64,000 nucleotides of DNA from Salinimicrobium sp035607535 (GCF_035607535.1 NZ_JAYDZX010000002.1:310001-374000); one strand, 5' to 3'; positions 17,685 to 27,355 are shown, counted from the stretch's first letter. Made by a program: numbers and translations. Notes: generated by a model not told the origin, from the sequence alone.

Positions 17685-18908
17685 ATGAAGAAATTCCTTA
17701 AACCCGGATTTTACCTTTTTTCAGCTTTCACCCTTTTAACAGGGTGCAAGGGAGCTGAAGAAAATCAACTGGCAACTACCCCCGCCGTAGAAGAGCAGCC
17801 AAGATACTCTACCTGGATGGCCGATTCTGAGATCAAAAGAAATCCCGAAGGCTGGACCCTCGATTTTAATGAGAAACCAAAATGGGAATACACTCATGGG
17901 TTGATCATGACTTCTATGGAGGAACTCTATGAAGCCACCGGGGAAGAAAAATACCTGGATTACATTAAGAATTTTGCTGATTTCATGGTCAATGAGGAAG
18001 GAGAAATAAAGACCTATAAAAAATCGATCTACAATATTGACCGCGTGCAGGGGGGAAGATTCCTCATTGGCCTGTATGAGGAGACCGGCGAGGAAAAATA
18101 TCGTCTTGCGATAGAGACGCTAAGGGATCAAATGCGGGAACACCCAAGAACTTCAGAAGGAGGATTTTGGCACAAAAAAGTATATCCGCACCAAATATGG
18201 TTGGATGGACTTTATATGGGCTCTCCTTTTCTCGCACGCTACGCAGCAACTTTTGATGAGCCGGAGCTGTTTAACGATGTGGCAAAACAATTTGAGCTTG
18301 TGAACAAATACCACTACAGTGAAGACAGCGGACTTTTTCATCATGGATGGGATGAAAGCCGGGAGCAGAAATGGGCAGACCCTGAGACGGGACTTTCTAC
18401 AAACTATTGGGGCAGAAGTATTGGCTGGTTTGCCATGGCCCTGGTAGATGTGCTGGATTATCTTCCGCAGAATCATCCTAAAAGGGAAATGTTTGTTGAG
18501 ACAGCTCAAAAGCTGGCCGCAGGAATTGTAAAATACCAGGATGAGGAGACAGGCGTATGGTACCAGGTGGTTGACCAGGGAGACCGGGAAGGCAATTATC
18601 TCGAGGCCTCAGCGTCCAGCATGTTTGCTTATTTCCTGCTCAAAGGAGTGGATGAAGGCTATCTTGATCCAAAATACCGTGAGGCAGGAATTGAAGCCTA
18701 CACCGGTATTTTAGAGCGGTTCATTCGGGAGGATGAAGACGGGGGAATAAGTCTGACCGATGTGAACGGAGTTGCAGGTTTGGGAGGAGATCCTTACCGC
18801 GATGGCTCTTACGAGTACTACATCAATGAAATTATAAGAGATAACGATCCAAAGGGAGTAGGACCTTTTATTCTGGCTTCCCTTTATTATGAAGATCTCC
18901 AGCAGTAA
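17685..18908 (+). CDS. GH105-family unsaturated rhamnogalacturonyl/galacturonyl hydrolase (lipoprotein)
   Basis: The 407-residue product is predicted to hydrolyse the terminal 4,5-unsaturated uronic acid from oligosaccharides made by the lyases, releasing the substrate for the KdgF-KduI-KduD route. A lipobox LTGC (Cys 21) anchors it, probably facing the periplasm. The (alpha/alpha)6-barrel family features are clear: KWEYTHGLIMTSMEELYE, QIWLDGLYMGSPFLARYA with the catalytic aspartate D174, STNYWGRSIGWFAMALVDVL and GNYLEASASSMFAYFLLKG. Length fits GH105. It sits in a tight run from 15412 to 24085. GH88 is the nearest alternative, but the context favours GH105. Confidence 0.92.
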   Translation: MKKFLKPGFYLFSAFTLLTGCKGAEENQLATTPAVEEQPRYSTWMADSEIKRNPEGWTLDFNEKPKWEYTHGLIMTSMEELYEATGEEKYLDYIKNFADFMVNEEGEIKTYKKSIYNIDRVQGGRFLIGLYEETGEEKYRLAIETLRDQMREHPRTSEGGFWHKKVYPHQIWLDGLYMGSPFLARYAATFDEPELFNDVAKQFELVNKYHYSEDSGLFHHGWDESREQKWADPETGLSTNYWGRSIGWFAMALVDVLDYLPQNHPKREMFVETAQKLAAGIVKYQDEETGVWYQVVDQGDREGNYLEASASSMFAYFLLKGVDEGYLDPKYREAGIEAYTGILERFIREDEDGGISLTDVNGVAGLGGDPYRDGSYEYYINEIIRDNDPKGVGPFILASLYYEDLQQ

Positions 18909-18927
18909 TTATAAGACAATAACATTT

Positions 18928-19932
18928 ATGAAATCATTATCCAAATATGTAATTCTTTTCGCAGCTCTTTCCCTAACAGGCTGTAAAGAAAATGGTAATA
19001 AAGATGCACGACTTATTCCTGAAAACTCTAACACTGCCAAACCTCAAACTTACGCAGAGATATCTGTAAAAGAAGGCGGGCAATGGGAAGGTAGGGAATA
19101 CAAAGGCGGTACTTTCCAGAATGTGCAGGAGCTCACCGTGCCCCGGGAGCATACAGATCATTCCTATTATATTAGATACGAAGGTCCCGGTTGGGAGAAT
19201 CAGCAGGTAGGTTACAGGTTGTATCTCGACTGGAGAAATGCCATAGATGTCTTCGGAAAAAAGACCGACACCATGGTGCTGCCGCAGGTTGGGCAGGATG
19301 GATTTGACTCCTACCACGAAGAAGCTGCCTGGGGAATGGATATACTAAAAGCCGGAAAATCATTGGGAATTGGAAGCTACGGCAGGATTATGAACGACAC
19401 CGTAGCACACTTCAGAAATGTTGGTAATACCTATGCACAGGTAACCAATTCAGAAGGCTCTTCCGAAGTAAAAATTGAGTACACAGACTGGGCTACGGGG
19501 AATGATACTATAGATCTTACCTCCAGCCTTACAATTTTTCCTGAAGGGAGGTTTACAAAGGCTGCTTTGGATCCTTCCGAAGCAATTAATGGCCTCACCA
19601 CTGGTATTGTAAAATTCGAAAATATTGAGCCATTTCAAAAGACTTCAGAAAATGGAGATTGGGCATACATAGCTACTTATGGAGCTCAAACCCTGGTCAA
19701 TGAACAGGATAAACTGGGATTGGCCTTATTTTACAACAAGAATGAAGTAGCCGAAGTAAAAGAAGGTCCTCATGACCACCTGGTCATCTTTAAGGAAACG
19801 GCGGGGCCTTTTACCTATTACTTCCTTGCAGCCTGGGAACAGGAACCGGGAGGTATAACTTCGCGAGAGGATTTTGTTGCTCATCTCGATGCACAACTTG
19901 AACAATTGCAGCAGAGTGGGAAATTAGAATAG
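18928..19932 (+). CDS. DUF4861-family lipoprotein of pectin locus
   Basis: The product is a 334-residue lipoprotein with lipobox LTGC. The ATG at 18928 is chosen because it starts directly before a standard lipoprotein signal. An earlier in-frame ATG at 18889 would overlap the GH105 gene and add a poor n-region. The body is beta-rich, with motifs HTDHSYYIRYEGPGWENQQVGYRLYL (visible in parts), AWGMDILKAGKSLGIGSYG and HDHLVIFKE, and resembles DUF4861, a family that recurs in polysaccharide loci. Several conserved acidic and aromatic residues (D, W, H) suggest sugar binding or catalysis. The position between GH105 and GH43 implies work on released uronate oligosaccharides. No biochemical function is claimed. 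Confidence 0.8.
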   Translation: MKSLSKYVILFAALSLTGCKENGNKDARLIPENSNTAKPQTYAEISVKEGGQWEGREYKGGTFQNVQELTVPREHTDHSYYIRYEGPGWENQQVGYRLYLDWRNAIDVFGKKTDTMVLPQVGQDGFDSYHEEAAWGMDILKAGKSLGIGSYGRIMNDTVAHFRNVGNTYAQVTNSEGSSEVKIEYTDWATGNDTIDLTSSLTIFPEGRFTKAALDPSEAINGLTTGIVKFENIEPFQKTSENGDWAYIATYGAQTLVNEQDKLGLALFYNKNEVAEVKEGPHDHLVIFKETAGPFTYYFLAAWEQEPGGITSREDFVAHLDAQLEQLQQSGKLE

Positions 19933-19933
19933 T

Positions 19934-21574
19934 ATGCAGCACGGCAGGATCATATTGGCTTTGGCTTTGCTTTCTCTTGTGGGAGGGAAAAGCTTTGCCC
20001 AGGAGAACGAAGAATATAGGTCGGAGGTCTGGGTTGCAGATCAGGGAGATGGCACCTACAGAAATCCCATTCTGCATGCAGATTATTCCGATCCCGACGT
20101 GGTAAGAGTAGGGGAGGATTTTTATATGACTTCTTCCTCTTTTAACGCTGCACCAGCACTGCCAATCCTGCACTCAAAGGACCTTGTCAACTGGAAACTT
20201 ATTGGTCATGCATTGGATCGCCAGGTGCCCTACGAACATTTCAGCTCCCCCCGGCATGGAAATGGAGTTTGGGCGCCTGCTTTCCGATACCATGAAGGAG
20301 AGTATTATATCTACTGGGGAGATCCCGATTTTGGGATCTATATGGTAAAGACTGATGATCCTGCAGGCGGGTGGGAAGAACCTGTTCTTGTTGAGGCAGG
20401 AAAAGGTCTCATCGATCCTGCGCCGCTCTGGGATGAAGATGGTAAGGCTTATCTATCTCATGCTTTCGCCGGAAGTAGGGCTGGAATCAAAAGTATCCTG
20501 GTAGTGAAACCCATGAACTGGGAAGGAACAAAAACTACCGGAGCCGGAAAGATCGTTTTTGACGGTCATGAAGATCACCCGACAGTAGAGGGAACCAAGT
20601 TTTATAAAAAAGATGGTTATTACTACATTTTTGCCCCTGCAGGCGGAGTCTCTACCGGCTGGCAATTAATTCTAAGATCTAAAAACCCTTACGGGCCATA
20701 CGAGGAGCATGTTTCGCTGGCACAGGGGAATACGGATATCAACGGCCCTCACCAGGGAGCATGGATCGAGCTTGAGAACGGCGAAGATTGGTTCATACAT
20801 TTTCAGGATAAGGAAGCTTACGGGCGTATAGTTCACATGCAGCCTATGACCTGGAAAGATGGCTGGCCTACAATGGGAGAAGATAAGGATGGGGACGGTA
20901 CCGGGCAGCCGGTAATGTCTTTCCGCAAACCTAATGTTGGCAAAACTTATCCCATAGTTACGCCAAGAGATTCAGATGAATTCAGCGGAAATGAGATTGG
21001 GCTTCAATGGCAGTGGCAGGCAAATCCCAATGCGACCTGGGCTTTTGCAAATCCGGCAAAAGGTGAGTTGCGTCTTTATACGCAGTTACTTCCTGAAGGT
21101 GCGAAGAACCTCTGGGATTCTCCGAGCCTCTTGTTACAGAAATTTCCTGCGGAAGAATTCATAACCACGACAAAGTTGACTTTCAATCCCAATGAAGATC
21201 TGGAGAACGAAAAGGCCGGACTGGTAGTTATGGGAAGGTCTTATGCCTACGTGGCCCTGGAAAGTAAAAAAGACGGGATCTATGTGGTTTTTGCTGAAGC
21301 CGAAGATGCCGATAAAGGAAATCCCGAACAAAAGAAAGAGTTGAAAAAGCTGTCTGGCAAGGATGTTTACTTCAGAGTAGAAGTGGATGAAAATGCGGAG
21401 TGTACCTTCAGTTATAGCGAAGACGGAAAGAAATTCACAATAGTGAATGAGAAATTCACTGCAAGAGAAGGAAAATGGGTTGGAGCCAAAGTGGGAATTT
21501 TTGCTACCAAAGAGCAAAAGACGAACGACTCGGGTTATGCCGATTTTGACTGGTTCAGGTTTTCAAAAAAATAA
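19934..21574 (+). CDS. GH43-family glycoside hydrolase with C-terminal beta-sandwich domain
   Basis: A signal peptide (ending SFAQ) precedes a 5-bladed propeller with the GH43 acidic triad: the base in HADYSDPDVV, the pKa-modulating aspartate in GLIDPAPLW, and the acid glutamate in HPTVEGTKF. Residues about 350-546 form a concanavalin-like domain of the type that follows the propeller in beta-xylosidase-like GH43 proteins (DEFSGNEIGLQWQWQANP, AGLVVMGRSYAYVALE). Likely activities are alpha-L-arabinofuranosidase or beta-xylosidase, acting on side chains of pectin such as arabinan or xylogalacturonan; which one cannot be told from sequence. It starts 1 bp after the DUF4861 stop and precedes a GH28 gene by 12 bp. 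Confidence 0.9.
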   Translation: MQHGRIILALALLSLVGGKSFAQENEEYRSEVWVADQGDGTYRNPILHADYSDPDVVRVGEDFYMTSSSFNAAPALPILHSKDLVNWKLIGHALDRQVPYEHFSSPRHGNGVWAPAFRYHEGEYYIYWGDPDFGIYMVKTDDPAGGWEEPVLVEAGKGLIDPAPLWDEDGKAYLSHAFAGSRAGIKSILVVKPMNWEGTKTTGAGKIVFDGHEDHPTVEGTKFYKKDGYYYIFAPAGGVSTGWQLILRSKNPYGPYEEHVSLAQGNTDINGPHQGAWIELENGEDWFIHFQDKEAYGRIVHMQPMTWKDGWPTMGEDKDGDGTGQPVMSFRKPNVGKTYPIVTPRDSDEFSGNEIGLQWQWQANPNATWAFANPAKGELRLYTQLLPEGAKNLWDSPSLLLQKFPAEEFITTTKLTFNPNEDLENEKAGLVVMGRSYAYVALESKKDGIYVVFAEAEDADKGNPEQKKELKKLSGKDVYFRVEVDENAECTFSYSEDGKKFTIVNEKFTAREGKWVGAKVGIFATKEQKTNDSGYADFDWFRFSKK

Positions 21575-21586
21575 TGGAAAGAAAGA

Positions 21587-23275
21587 ATGAAAAAATTGAA
21601 TTTTAAAGTCACAGTTGCAGTGCTGTTCCTGGTTTTTGGAACAGGCACTATGGAGGCGCAGGTGAGCCTGGAGGAGATGTATGAAGGGCTGGAATTCGAT
21701 ATGCCCCGGGTGATTGAGACGTCTTTCCCGGACTACTCACGATCTATAACCGAATTTGGCGCGCAGGCCGGCGGAATCTTTAAAAATACTGAGGCCTTTA
21801 AAAAGGCAATTTCAGAAGTAAATTCTAAAGGAGGCGGAAGAGTAGTGATTCCCCGCGGGATCTGGCTTACAGGGCCTATCGAACTAAAAAGTAACATCAA
21901 TCTCCATCTTGAGGATGGGGCGCTTCTACTGTTCAGCAGGGATTTTGACGATTATTCTCTTGTGCAGACAAGTTTTGAAGGTCTCAATACTTTTAGAAAT
22001 GTTTCACCAATTAATGCCAATGGTGTAGAGAATATCGCCATCACCGGAACGGGTACCATAGACGGAAATGGCGATGCCTGGAGACCTGTCAAAAAGAGTA
22101 AAATGACGGCCAATCAATGGAAGACTCTTTTAAAATCGGGCGGCGTGGTTTCAGATGATGGGAAAATGTGGTTTCCTTCAGAAGTTTCCAAACTGGGCTA
22201 TGATCTTTCCACAGATCAAAATGTTCCCGATCTTAAAGGGATAGAGGAGCATCAAAAGGTAAAGGATTACCTGAGGCCGGTAATGGTGAGTATCGTGAAC
22301 AGTAATAGGATCCTGCTCGACGGACCTACCTTTCAAAATTCTCCTGCCTGGAACATTCATCCTCTAATGAGTGAGGACATTATTATCAGGAATATCAATG
22401 TTCGTAACCCCTGGTATTCCCAAAATGGTGACGGGCTTGACCTGGAATCCTGTAAGAACGTTCTTGTTTATAACAACACTTTTGATGTGGGAGATGATGC
22501 CATCTGTTTCAAGTCGGGTAAGAATAAGGACGGCAGGGACAGAGGCATACCAACAGAAAATGTGGTGGTAAAGAATAACATCGTTTACCACGGGCATGGC
22601 GGAGTGGTAGTAGGTAGTGAAATGAGCGGCGGAGTTAAAAATGTGCATATCTCCAACTGTACTTTCATGGGAACCGATGTTGGTCTCAGGTTTAAATCTA
22701 CCCGCGGCAGGGGCGGAGTAGTGGAGAACATCTATATCTCAGATATTGATATGATCAATATTCCTACTGAAGCAATACGTTTCAATCTTTTCTACGGCGG
22801 AAAAGCTCCTGTTCTTGACGAGGGCGAGGCGGGCATGGAAGAAGTTCGTGACGAAACTCCTGGACCTGTTACCGAAGAGACGCCTTCCTTCCGGAACATC
22901 TATATGGACAATATTCGCGTGGTAGACTCGCATAAGGCAGCCTTTTTTATGGGACTACCCGAAATGAATGTGAAGAACATAAGACTTGCAAATTCGGTAC
23001 TTGAGGCAAAAAGTGGGATCACCGCTATTGATGCTGACGGGCTTGAATTTGTAAACGTAAAAGTAATTTCTGGTAATGATGCCGCGCTCACCCTTTACAA
23101 CACTAAAAACGTGAAAGTAGAGGATTTCTCTTTTGTGGAAAATGGAAAGACTCCGGTGCGCGTTCTTGGAAAGCTCACAGAAAATGTGCAGTTTAAAAAG
23201 AAGGATTTTTCAGCTGCAGCACAACAGATCGAGCAGGACAGTGCGGTCTCCAAAAAAGCAGTAAGTCTAAAATAG
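21587..23275 (+). CDS. GH28 polygalacturonase-like hydrolase (first copy)
   Basis: This 562-residue secreted protein has a signal peptide and a right-handed beta-helix. GH28 catalytic motifs are all present: NGDGLDLES (variant of NTDG), VGDDAICFKSG with the paired aspartates, HGHGGVVVGSEMSGG with the catalytic histidine, and LRFKSTRGRGG (the RxK motif). It should hydrolyse alpha-1,4-galacturonosyl links, exo or endo. A loop around residues 160-215 and an acidic insertion near residue 410 (EGEAGMEEVRDETPGP) make it longer than the other two GH28 copies here. It sits between GH43 and CE12 with small gaps, in the operon that starts at 15412. Confidence 0.93.
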   Translation: MKKLNFKVTVAVLFLVFGTGTMEAQVSLEEMYEGLEFDMPRVIETSFPDYSRSITEFGAQAGGIFKNTEAFKKAISEVNSKGGGRVVIPRGIWLTGPIELKSNINLHLEDGALLLFSRDFDDYSLVQTSFEGLNTFRNVSPINANGVENIAITGTGTIDGNGDAWRPVKKSKMTANQWKTLLKSGGVVSDDGKMWFPSEVSKLGYDLSTDQNVPDLKGIEEHQKVKDYLRPVMVSIVNSNRILLDGPTFQNSPAWNIHPLMSEDIIIRNINVRNPWYSQNGDGLDLESCKNVLVYNNTFDVGDDAICFKSGKNKDGRDRGIPTENVVVKNNIVYHGHGGVVVGSEMSGGVKNVHISNCTFMGTDVGLRFKSTRGRGGVVENIYISDIDMINIPTEAIRFNLFYGGKAPVLDEGEAGMEEVRDETPGPVTEETPSFRNIYMDNIRVVDSHKAAFFMGLPEMNVKNIRLANSVLEAKSGITAIDADGLEFVNVKVISGNDAALTLYNTKNVKVEDFSFVENGKTPVRVLGKLTENVQFKKKDFSAAAQQIEQDSAVSKKAVSLK

Positions 23276-23281
23276 AGCAAG

Positions 23282-24085
23282 ATGAGCTTAAAACCCTACC
23301 TGCTATTAGTCCTAATGATTCCCTTTCTGCTCCTTCAGGAGGAGGAAGTGGTAAAGGTTTATCTAATCGGGGATTCTACAATGGCCGATTACAGTGATAA
23401 TTATGATCCCGGCAAGGATTATATGAAGACGCGATATCCCATTACCGGTTGGGGGCAGGTCTTCCAGGAATTTATGGGTAAGCAGGACCTGCAGGCCCTG
23501 TCTCATATTATAAAAGCAGATTCTGTTGTAGTGGATGACCGTGCCCGGGGAGGAAGAAGTACCCGGACCTTTTTTGAAGAAGGAAGATGGTCTAAGGTCT
23601 ATAGATCCCTTGAGAAGAATGACCTGGTCCTAATGCAGTTTGGTCATAATGATGCAGCCGAAAACAAACCCGAGCGCTACGTCAATGTTGAAGGTTATAA
23701 GGAATACCTGCGGCTGTTCGTAGATCAAACCCGGCAAAAAGGCGCAATTCCGGTTATTCTAACACCTGTGAACCGCAATTACCCCTGGAAGGATGGAAAG
23801 CTGCATAACGTTCATGGAGAATATTACACTGCTGCAGTAGAGGTGGCCAGGGAGTTAAATGTGCAACTTGTTGACCTCACTCAAAGATCAATGGAGCATT
23901 TTACTGAAAAGGGCCGGGATTACGTCACGAAAAATTACTTTATGAACTTCGGCCCCGGCATCTATGAGGCCTATCCCGGGGGTAGCAGCGATAACACCCA
24001 TTTTCAGCCCGAGGGGGCAAAAGCGGTAGCTGCTTTGGTGTTCAAAGGATTAAAGGATCTAAAAAACAAGAAGTCTCAAAAATGA
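23282..24085 (+). CDS. CE12-family SGNH rhamnogalacturonan/pectin acetylesterase
   Basis: The 267-residue protein carries all SGNH blocks: GDSTMADY (nucleophile serine), ARGGRSTRTF (oxyanion glycine), MQFGHNDAAENKP (asparagine) and DNTHFQPEG (Asp and His). This pattern matches CE12 acetylesterases that remove acetyl groups from pectin or rhamnogalacturonan. The N-terminus is hydrophobic (LLLVLMIPFLLL) and works as a signal peptide, although the cleavage site is not clear. It is the last gene of the run from 15412. A second CE12 domain is fused to a PL10 lyase at 40876. Confidence 0.9.
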   Translation: MSLKPYLLLVLMIPFLLLQEEEVVKVYLIGDSTMADYSDNYDPGKDYMKTRYPITGWGQVFQEFMGKQDLQALSHIIKADSVVVDDRARGGRSTRTFFEEGRWSKVYRSLEKNDLVLMQFGHNDAAENKPERYVNVEGYKEYLRLFVDQTRQKGAIPVILTPVNRNYPWKDGKLHNVHGEYYTAAVEVARELNVQLVDLTQRSMEHFTEKGRDYVTKNYFMNFGPGIYEAYPGGSSDNTHFQPEGAKAVAALVFKGLKDLKNKKSQK

Positions 24086-24162
24086 CATTTTTGAACCTGC
24101 ATATTTTTCGGCCTTTCTGGCGGATTTTAACGCTTGAAAAAACCTTTTCGCTGAAAAAATCC

Positions 24163-24184
24163 TATATTTGTGTAATCGATTGCA
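24163..24184 (+). promoter_or_regulatory. kduI operon promoter -7 element with adjoining LacI-family operator
   Basis: TATATTTG at 24163-24170 matches TAnnTTTG. It is followed without a gap by TGTAATCGATTGCA (24171-24184), which has the AATCGATT core. This is the same geometry as at susC and at the GH28 gene at 37433. No well-spaced -33 TTTG is seen. It lies about 100 bp upstream of kduI. Confidence 0.7.
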
Positions 24185-24275
24185 CAAATGTGAATGCCAC
24201 AGAAAATGGTGCCCGGGAAAAGCTCTGTAGCACCTAAGAAATGAAAACCAAGTAGAATAGCAAAACTAAGATCGA

Positions 24276-25112
24276 ATGACTAAATCAGAATTGCGTTACG
24301 CACATCATCCAAATGATGTAAAAAGATATACAACAGAGGAGTTAAGAGATCATTTTTTAATTCCAGACCTTTTTCAAAATGACGAGATCAACCTTACTTA
24401 TTCCATGTACGACAGGTTCATCGTTGGAGGAGCTTTTCCTGTCAACAAGGATCTTAAGCTGGAAACTATAGATGATCTAAAGGCCGAAAACTTTCTGGAT
24501 CGAAGGGAGCTTGGAGTGATCAATGTTGGCGGTAACGGAATTGTTGAGGTTGACGGGAAAGAATATCAGCTCGCGAGAAAGGAAGCCCTCTATGTTGGAA
24601 AAGGTGCTAAAAATGTCATTTTTAAGAAGTCAGGTGATGAGCAGCCAATCTTCTATTTGAATTCAGCTCCTGCGCATAAAGAATTCCCGACCAAAAAGGT
24701 TGGAAAAGAGGATGCCGAAGTCATTGAGCTTGGAGATGAAAAATACGCCAATAAGCGAATTTTGAACAAGCTTATTGTAAACAGCATAGTAGAGACTTGT
24801 CAGTTGCAAATGGGGATGACCGAACTGGTTGAAGGCAATGTATGGAATACCATGCCACCGCATACCCACGCCCGTAGGATGGAAGCGTATTTCTATTTCG
24901 ATCTTGAAGAGGGGCAAACAATCAGTCACTTTATGGGACAGCCCGATGAAACGCGGCACATCTTTATGAAGAACCATCAGGCTGTTTTATCTCCGGAATG
25001 GTCTATCCACGCGGGCGCCGGAACTTCCAATTACACCTTTATCTGGGGAATGGCCGGGGAGAACCTGGATTATGGAGATATGGACAAGGTTGATCCCGAT
25101 AACCTGAAGTAA
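24276..25112 (+). CDS. kduI: 5-dehydro-4-deoxy-D-glucuronate isomerase
   Basis: KduI converts 5-keto-4-deoxyuronate (DKI) to 2,5-diketo-3-deoxygluconate in the cytoplasm, the step before KduD. The 278-residue length equals that of the Escherichia coli enzyme. Cupin features include the zinc-binding segment MPPHTHARRMEAYFYFDL (two His and a Glu) and the later His in WSIHAGAGTSNYTFIWGMAGEN. The N-terminal RYAHHPNDVKRYTTEELR is also characteristic. It is the first gene of a catabolic operon that follows the operator at 24171, and kduD starts 2 bp after its stop. Confidence 0.96.
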   Translation: MTKSELRYAHHPNDVKRYTTEELRDHFLIPDLFQNDEINLTYSMYDRFIVGGAFPVNKDLKLETIDDLKAENFLDRRELGVINVGGNGIVEVDGKEYQLARKEALYVGKGAKNVIFKKSGDEQPIFYLNSAPAHKEFPTKKVGKEDAEVIELGDEKYANKRILNKLIVNSIVETCQLQMGMTELVEGNVWNTMPPHTHARRMEAYFYFDLEEGQTISHFMGQPDETRHIFMKNHQAVLSPEWSIHAGAGTSNYTFIWGMAGENLDYGDMDKVDPDNLK

Positions 25113-25114
25113 TT

Positions 25115-25876
25115 ATGAAGTTATTCGATCTTACAGGAAAAACAGCATTGGTTACAGGGTGTAACCGCGGAATAGGTTTTGCAATGGCCCAGGGCTTGGC
25201 AGAAGCCGGAGCAGATATCATCGGAGTCTCAGCCAGTTTAAAGGCTGAAGGATCTGAGATAGAAGCAGCTGTGAAGGCAGCCGGCAGAAAATTTTCGGCC
25301 TATCAGTGTGATTTTTCAGACAGAAAAAGTCTCTACGGTTTTATCGAAAAAGTAAAAGCAGAGAATTCTACCATAGATATCCTGGTGAACAACGCAGGTA
25401 CGATCATGAGGAAACCTGCCGCCGAACATCCCGATGAATATTGGGATAAGGTGATCGAGGTTAATCAAAATTCTCAGTTCATTTTGACCCGGGAGATCGG
25501 GAAAGAAATGATCAAAAGAGGAAGTGGGAAAATTATTTTTACAGCCTCCCTTCTCACTTTCCAGGGCGGGATCACAGTGCCCGGCTATGCAGCTTCCAAA
25601 GGCGCCATAGGCCAGCTTACAAAAGCATTTGCTAATGAATGGGCTTCCAAAGGAGTGCAGATCAATGCTATTGCACCGGGATACATTGCTACCGACAATA
25701 CTGCGGCACTACGGGAAGATGAGGATAGAAGTACTTCCATCCTTGCAAGAATTCCTGCAGGAAGATGGGGAGAGCCCGAAGATTTCAAAGGACCTGTGGT
25801 CTTCCTCGCGTCAAATGCCAGTGATTACATGAACGGCTCTATCCTGCTGGTAGACGGTGGCTGGATGGCTCGCTAA
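25115..25876 (+). CDS. kduD: 2-dehydro-3-deoxy-D-gluconate 5-dehydrogenase (SDR family)
   Basis: KduD reduces 2,5-diketo-3-deoxygluconate to 2-keto-3-deoxygluconate (KDG). The protein is a classical short-chain dehydrogenase of 253 residues, the same length as Escherichia coli KduD. It has TGCNRGIGFAMA for the cofactor, NNAGTIMRKPA, the catalytic serine in FTASLLTFQGG and YAASKGA with Tyr and Lys. The C-terminal VFLASNASDYMNGSILLVDGGWMAR is typical. The gene is packed between kduI and uxaC. Confidence 0.95.
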   Translation: MKLFDLTGKTALVTGCNRGIGFAMAQGLAEAGADIIGVSASLKAEGSEIEAAVKAAGRKFSAYQCDFSDRKSLYGFIEKVKAENSTIDILVNNAGTIMRKPAAEHPDEYWDKVIEVNQNSQFILTREIGKEMIKRGSGKIIFTASLLTFQGGITVPGYAASKGAIGQLTKAFANEWASKGVQINAIAPGYIATDNTAALREDEDRSTSILARIPAGRWGEPEDFKGPVVFLASNASDYMNGSILLVDGGWMAR

Positions 25877-25881
25877 AAATT

Positions 25882-27303
25882 ATGAATAAACAAACAAGAA
25901 TGGAATCCAATAAATTCATTACAGAAGATTTCCTGTTGTTAAGTCAGCAGGCAAAAGATCTGTATAACAATTACGCTAAAGAACAGCCCATAATAGATTA
26001 TCACAATCACCTTTCTCCCAAAGAGATTGCAGAGGATAGAAAATTTGACAATATTACCCAGGTATGGATCGCCGGGGATCACTACAAGTGGCGTGCTATG
26101 CGTACCATGGGTGTGGATGAAAAGTATATTACAGGAGATGCATCCGATAAGGAGAAATTCATGGCCTGGGCCAAAACGGTGCCTCACACTTTGCGGAATC
26201 CTCTCTATCACTGGACTCACCTGGAGCTAAAGAGATACTTCGGAATTGATGAATTGCTCAATGAAGAGTCTGCTGAAAGGATCTACAATGCTGTCAACGA
26301 AAAACTGCAACAGCCGGAATATTCCTGCCGCGGACTCCTGAAGAAAATGGGAGTGGAAACACTTTGTACGACCGAAGATCCTGTAGACAGCCTGGAGTAT
26401 CACCGGCAACTGGCAAAGAGCGACTTTGAGATCAAAGTCAGTACGGCTTTTAGACCAGATAAGGCTATTCTCATAGAGTCTGAAAAGTACAATTCTTACC
26501 TGGATGAACTCGGTAAAGCTGCAAACCTTTTTATAGGTTCTTATGATGACCTCAAAGCTGCCTTGAGAAGCAGGATCGAATTTTTCCATGCCAATGGATG
26601 TAGGTTGTGCGACCACGGCCTTAATTACATTTGCTTCGAAGAAGCTTCGGAAGAAGAGGTAAATGCTATTTTTTCAAAAAAGCGAAAAGGAGAAGAAATT
26701 TCAGAAGAAGAGGCAAAAAAGTTCATGACTTCTATCTTACTTTTCCTGGGAGAGACTTATCATGAATTTGGATGGGTACAGCAATTTCACCTGGGCGCTC
26801 TAAGAAATAATAATAAAAGAATGCTGGATGAGCTGGGGCCCGATACAGGTTGGGATTCTATAGGAGATTACCCGCAGGCTGAAAAGATCTCGCAATTCCT
26901 GGACAACCTCGACGGTAAAGATAAACTCACCAAGACCATACTTTATAACCTTAATCCTGCAGACAATGCTGTTTTTGCCAGCATGATCGGGAACTTTAAT
27001 GATGGAAGCGTGAAAGGTAAGGTTCAGTTTGGCTCGGGCTGGTGGTTCCTGGATCAAAAGCACGGAATTATTGAGCAGCTTAACGCCCTCTCCAATATGG
27101 GACTGGTAAGTGTCTTTATTGGAATGCTTACCGATTCAAGGAGCTTTTTGTCTTTCCCACGTCACGAGTACTTCCGAAGGGTGCTTTGCAACCTGTTTGG
27201 AGAAGAGATGGAAAGCGGCGAACTGCCAAACGATATGGAGCTGGTAGGGAATACCGTGGCCAACATTAGTTATCACAACGCTAAAGAATATTTTGATTTT
27301 TAA
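25882..27303 (+). CDS. uxaC: Glucuronate/galacturonate isomerase
   Basis: UxaC isomerises D-galacturonate to D-tagaturonate and D-glucuronate to D-fructuronate, the entry step for saturated uronates released by GH28. The 473-residue length fits the family. Signatures include IIDYHNHLSPKEIAEDRKF with metal-binding histidines, TTEDPVDSLEYH, DHGLNYICF, WVQQFHLGALRNNN and MLTDSRSFLSFPRHEYFRR. A second ATG six codons downstream is a possible alternative start. The gene begins 5 bp after kduD, and kdgK follows after 52 bp. Confidence 0.96.
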   Translation: MNKQTRMESNKFITEDFLLLSQQAKDLYNNYAKEQPIIDYHNHLSPKEIAEDRKFDNITQVWIAGDHYKWRAMRTMGVDEKYITGDASDKEKFMAWAKTVPHTLRNPLYHWTHLELKRYFGIDELLNEESAERIYNAVNEKLQQPEYSCRGLLKKMGVETLCTTEDPVDSLEYHRQLAKSDFEIKVSTAFRPDKAILIESEKYNSYLDELGKAANLFIGSYDDLKAALRSRIEFFHANGCRLCDHGLNYICFEEASEEEVNAIFSKKRKGEEISEEEAKKFMTSILLFLGETYHEFGWVQQFHLGALRNNNKRMLDELGPDTGWDSIGDYPQAEKISQFLDNLDGKDKLTKTILYNLNPADNAVFASMIGNFNDGSVKGKVQFGSGWWFLDQKHGIIEQLNALSNMGLVSVFIGMLTDSRSFLSFPRHEYFRRVLCNLFGEEMESGELPNDMELVGNTVANISYHNAKEYFDF

Positions 27304-27355
27304 ACCCTGAACTCGCTCAAAAAGGTTCAGTATAATTTTTATAACAACCAGAAAT

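Noticed and set aside
18889..18927. Upstream ATG for the DUF4861 gene
   Set aside because: It would overlap the GH105 gene and put 13 unsuitable residues before a standard lipoprotein signal.
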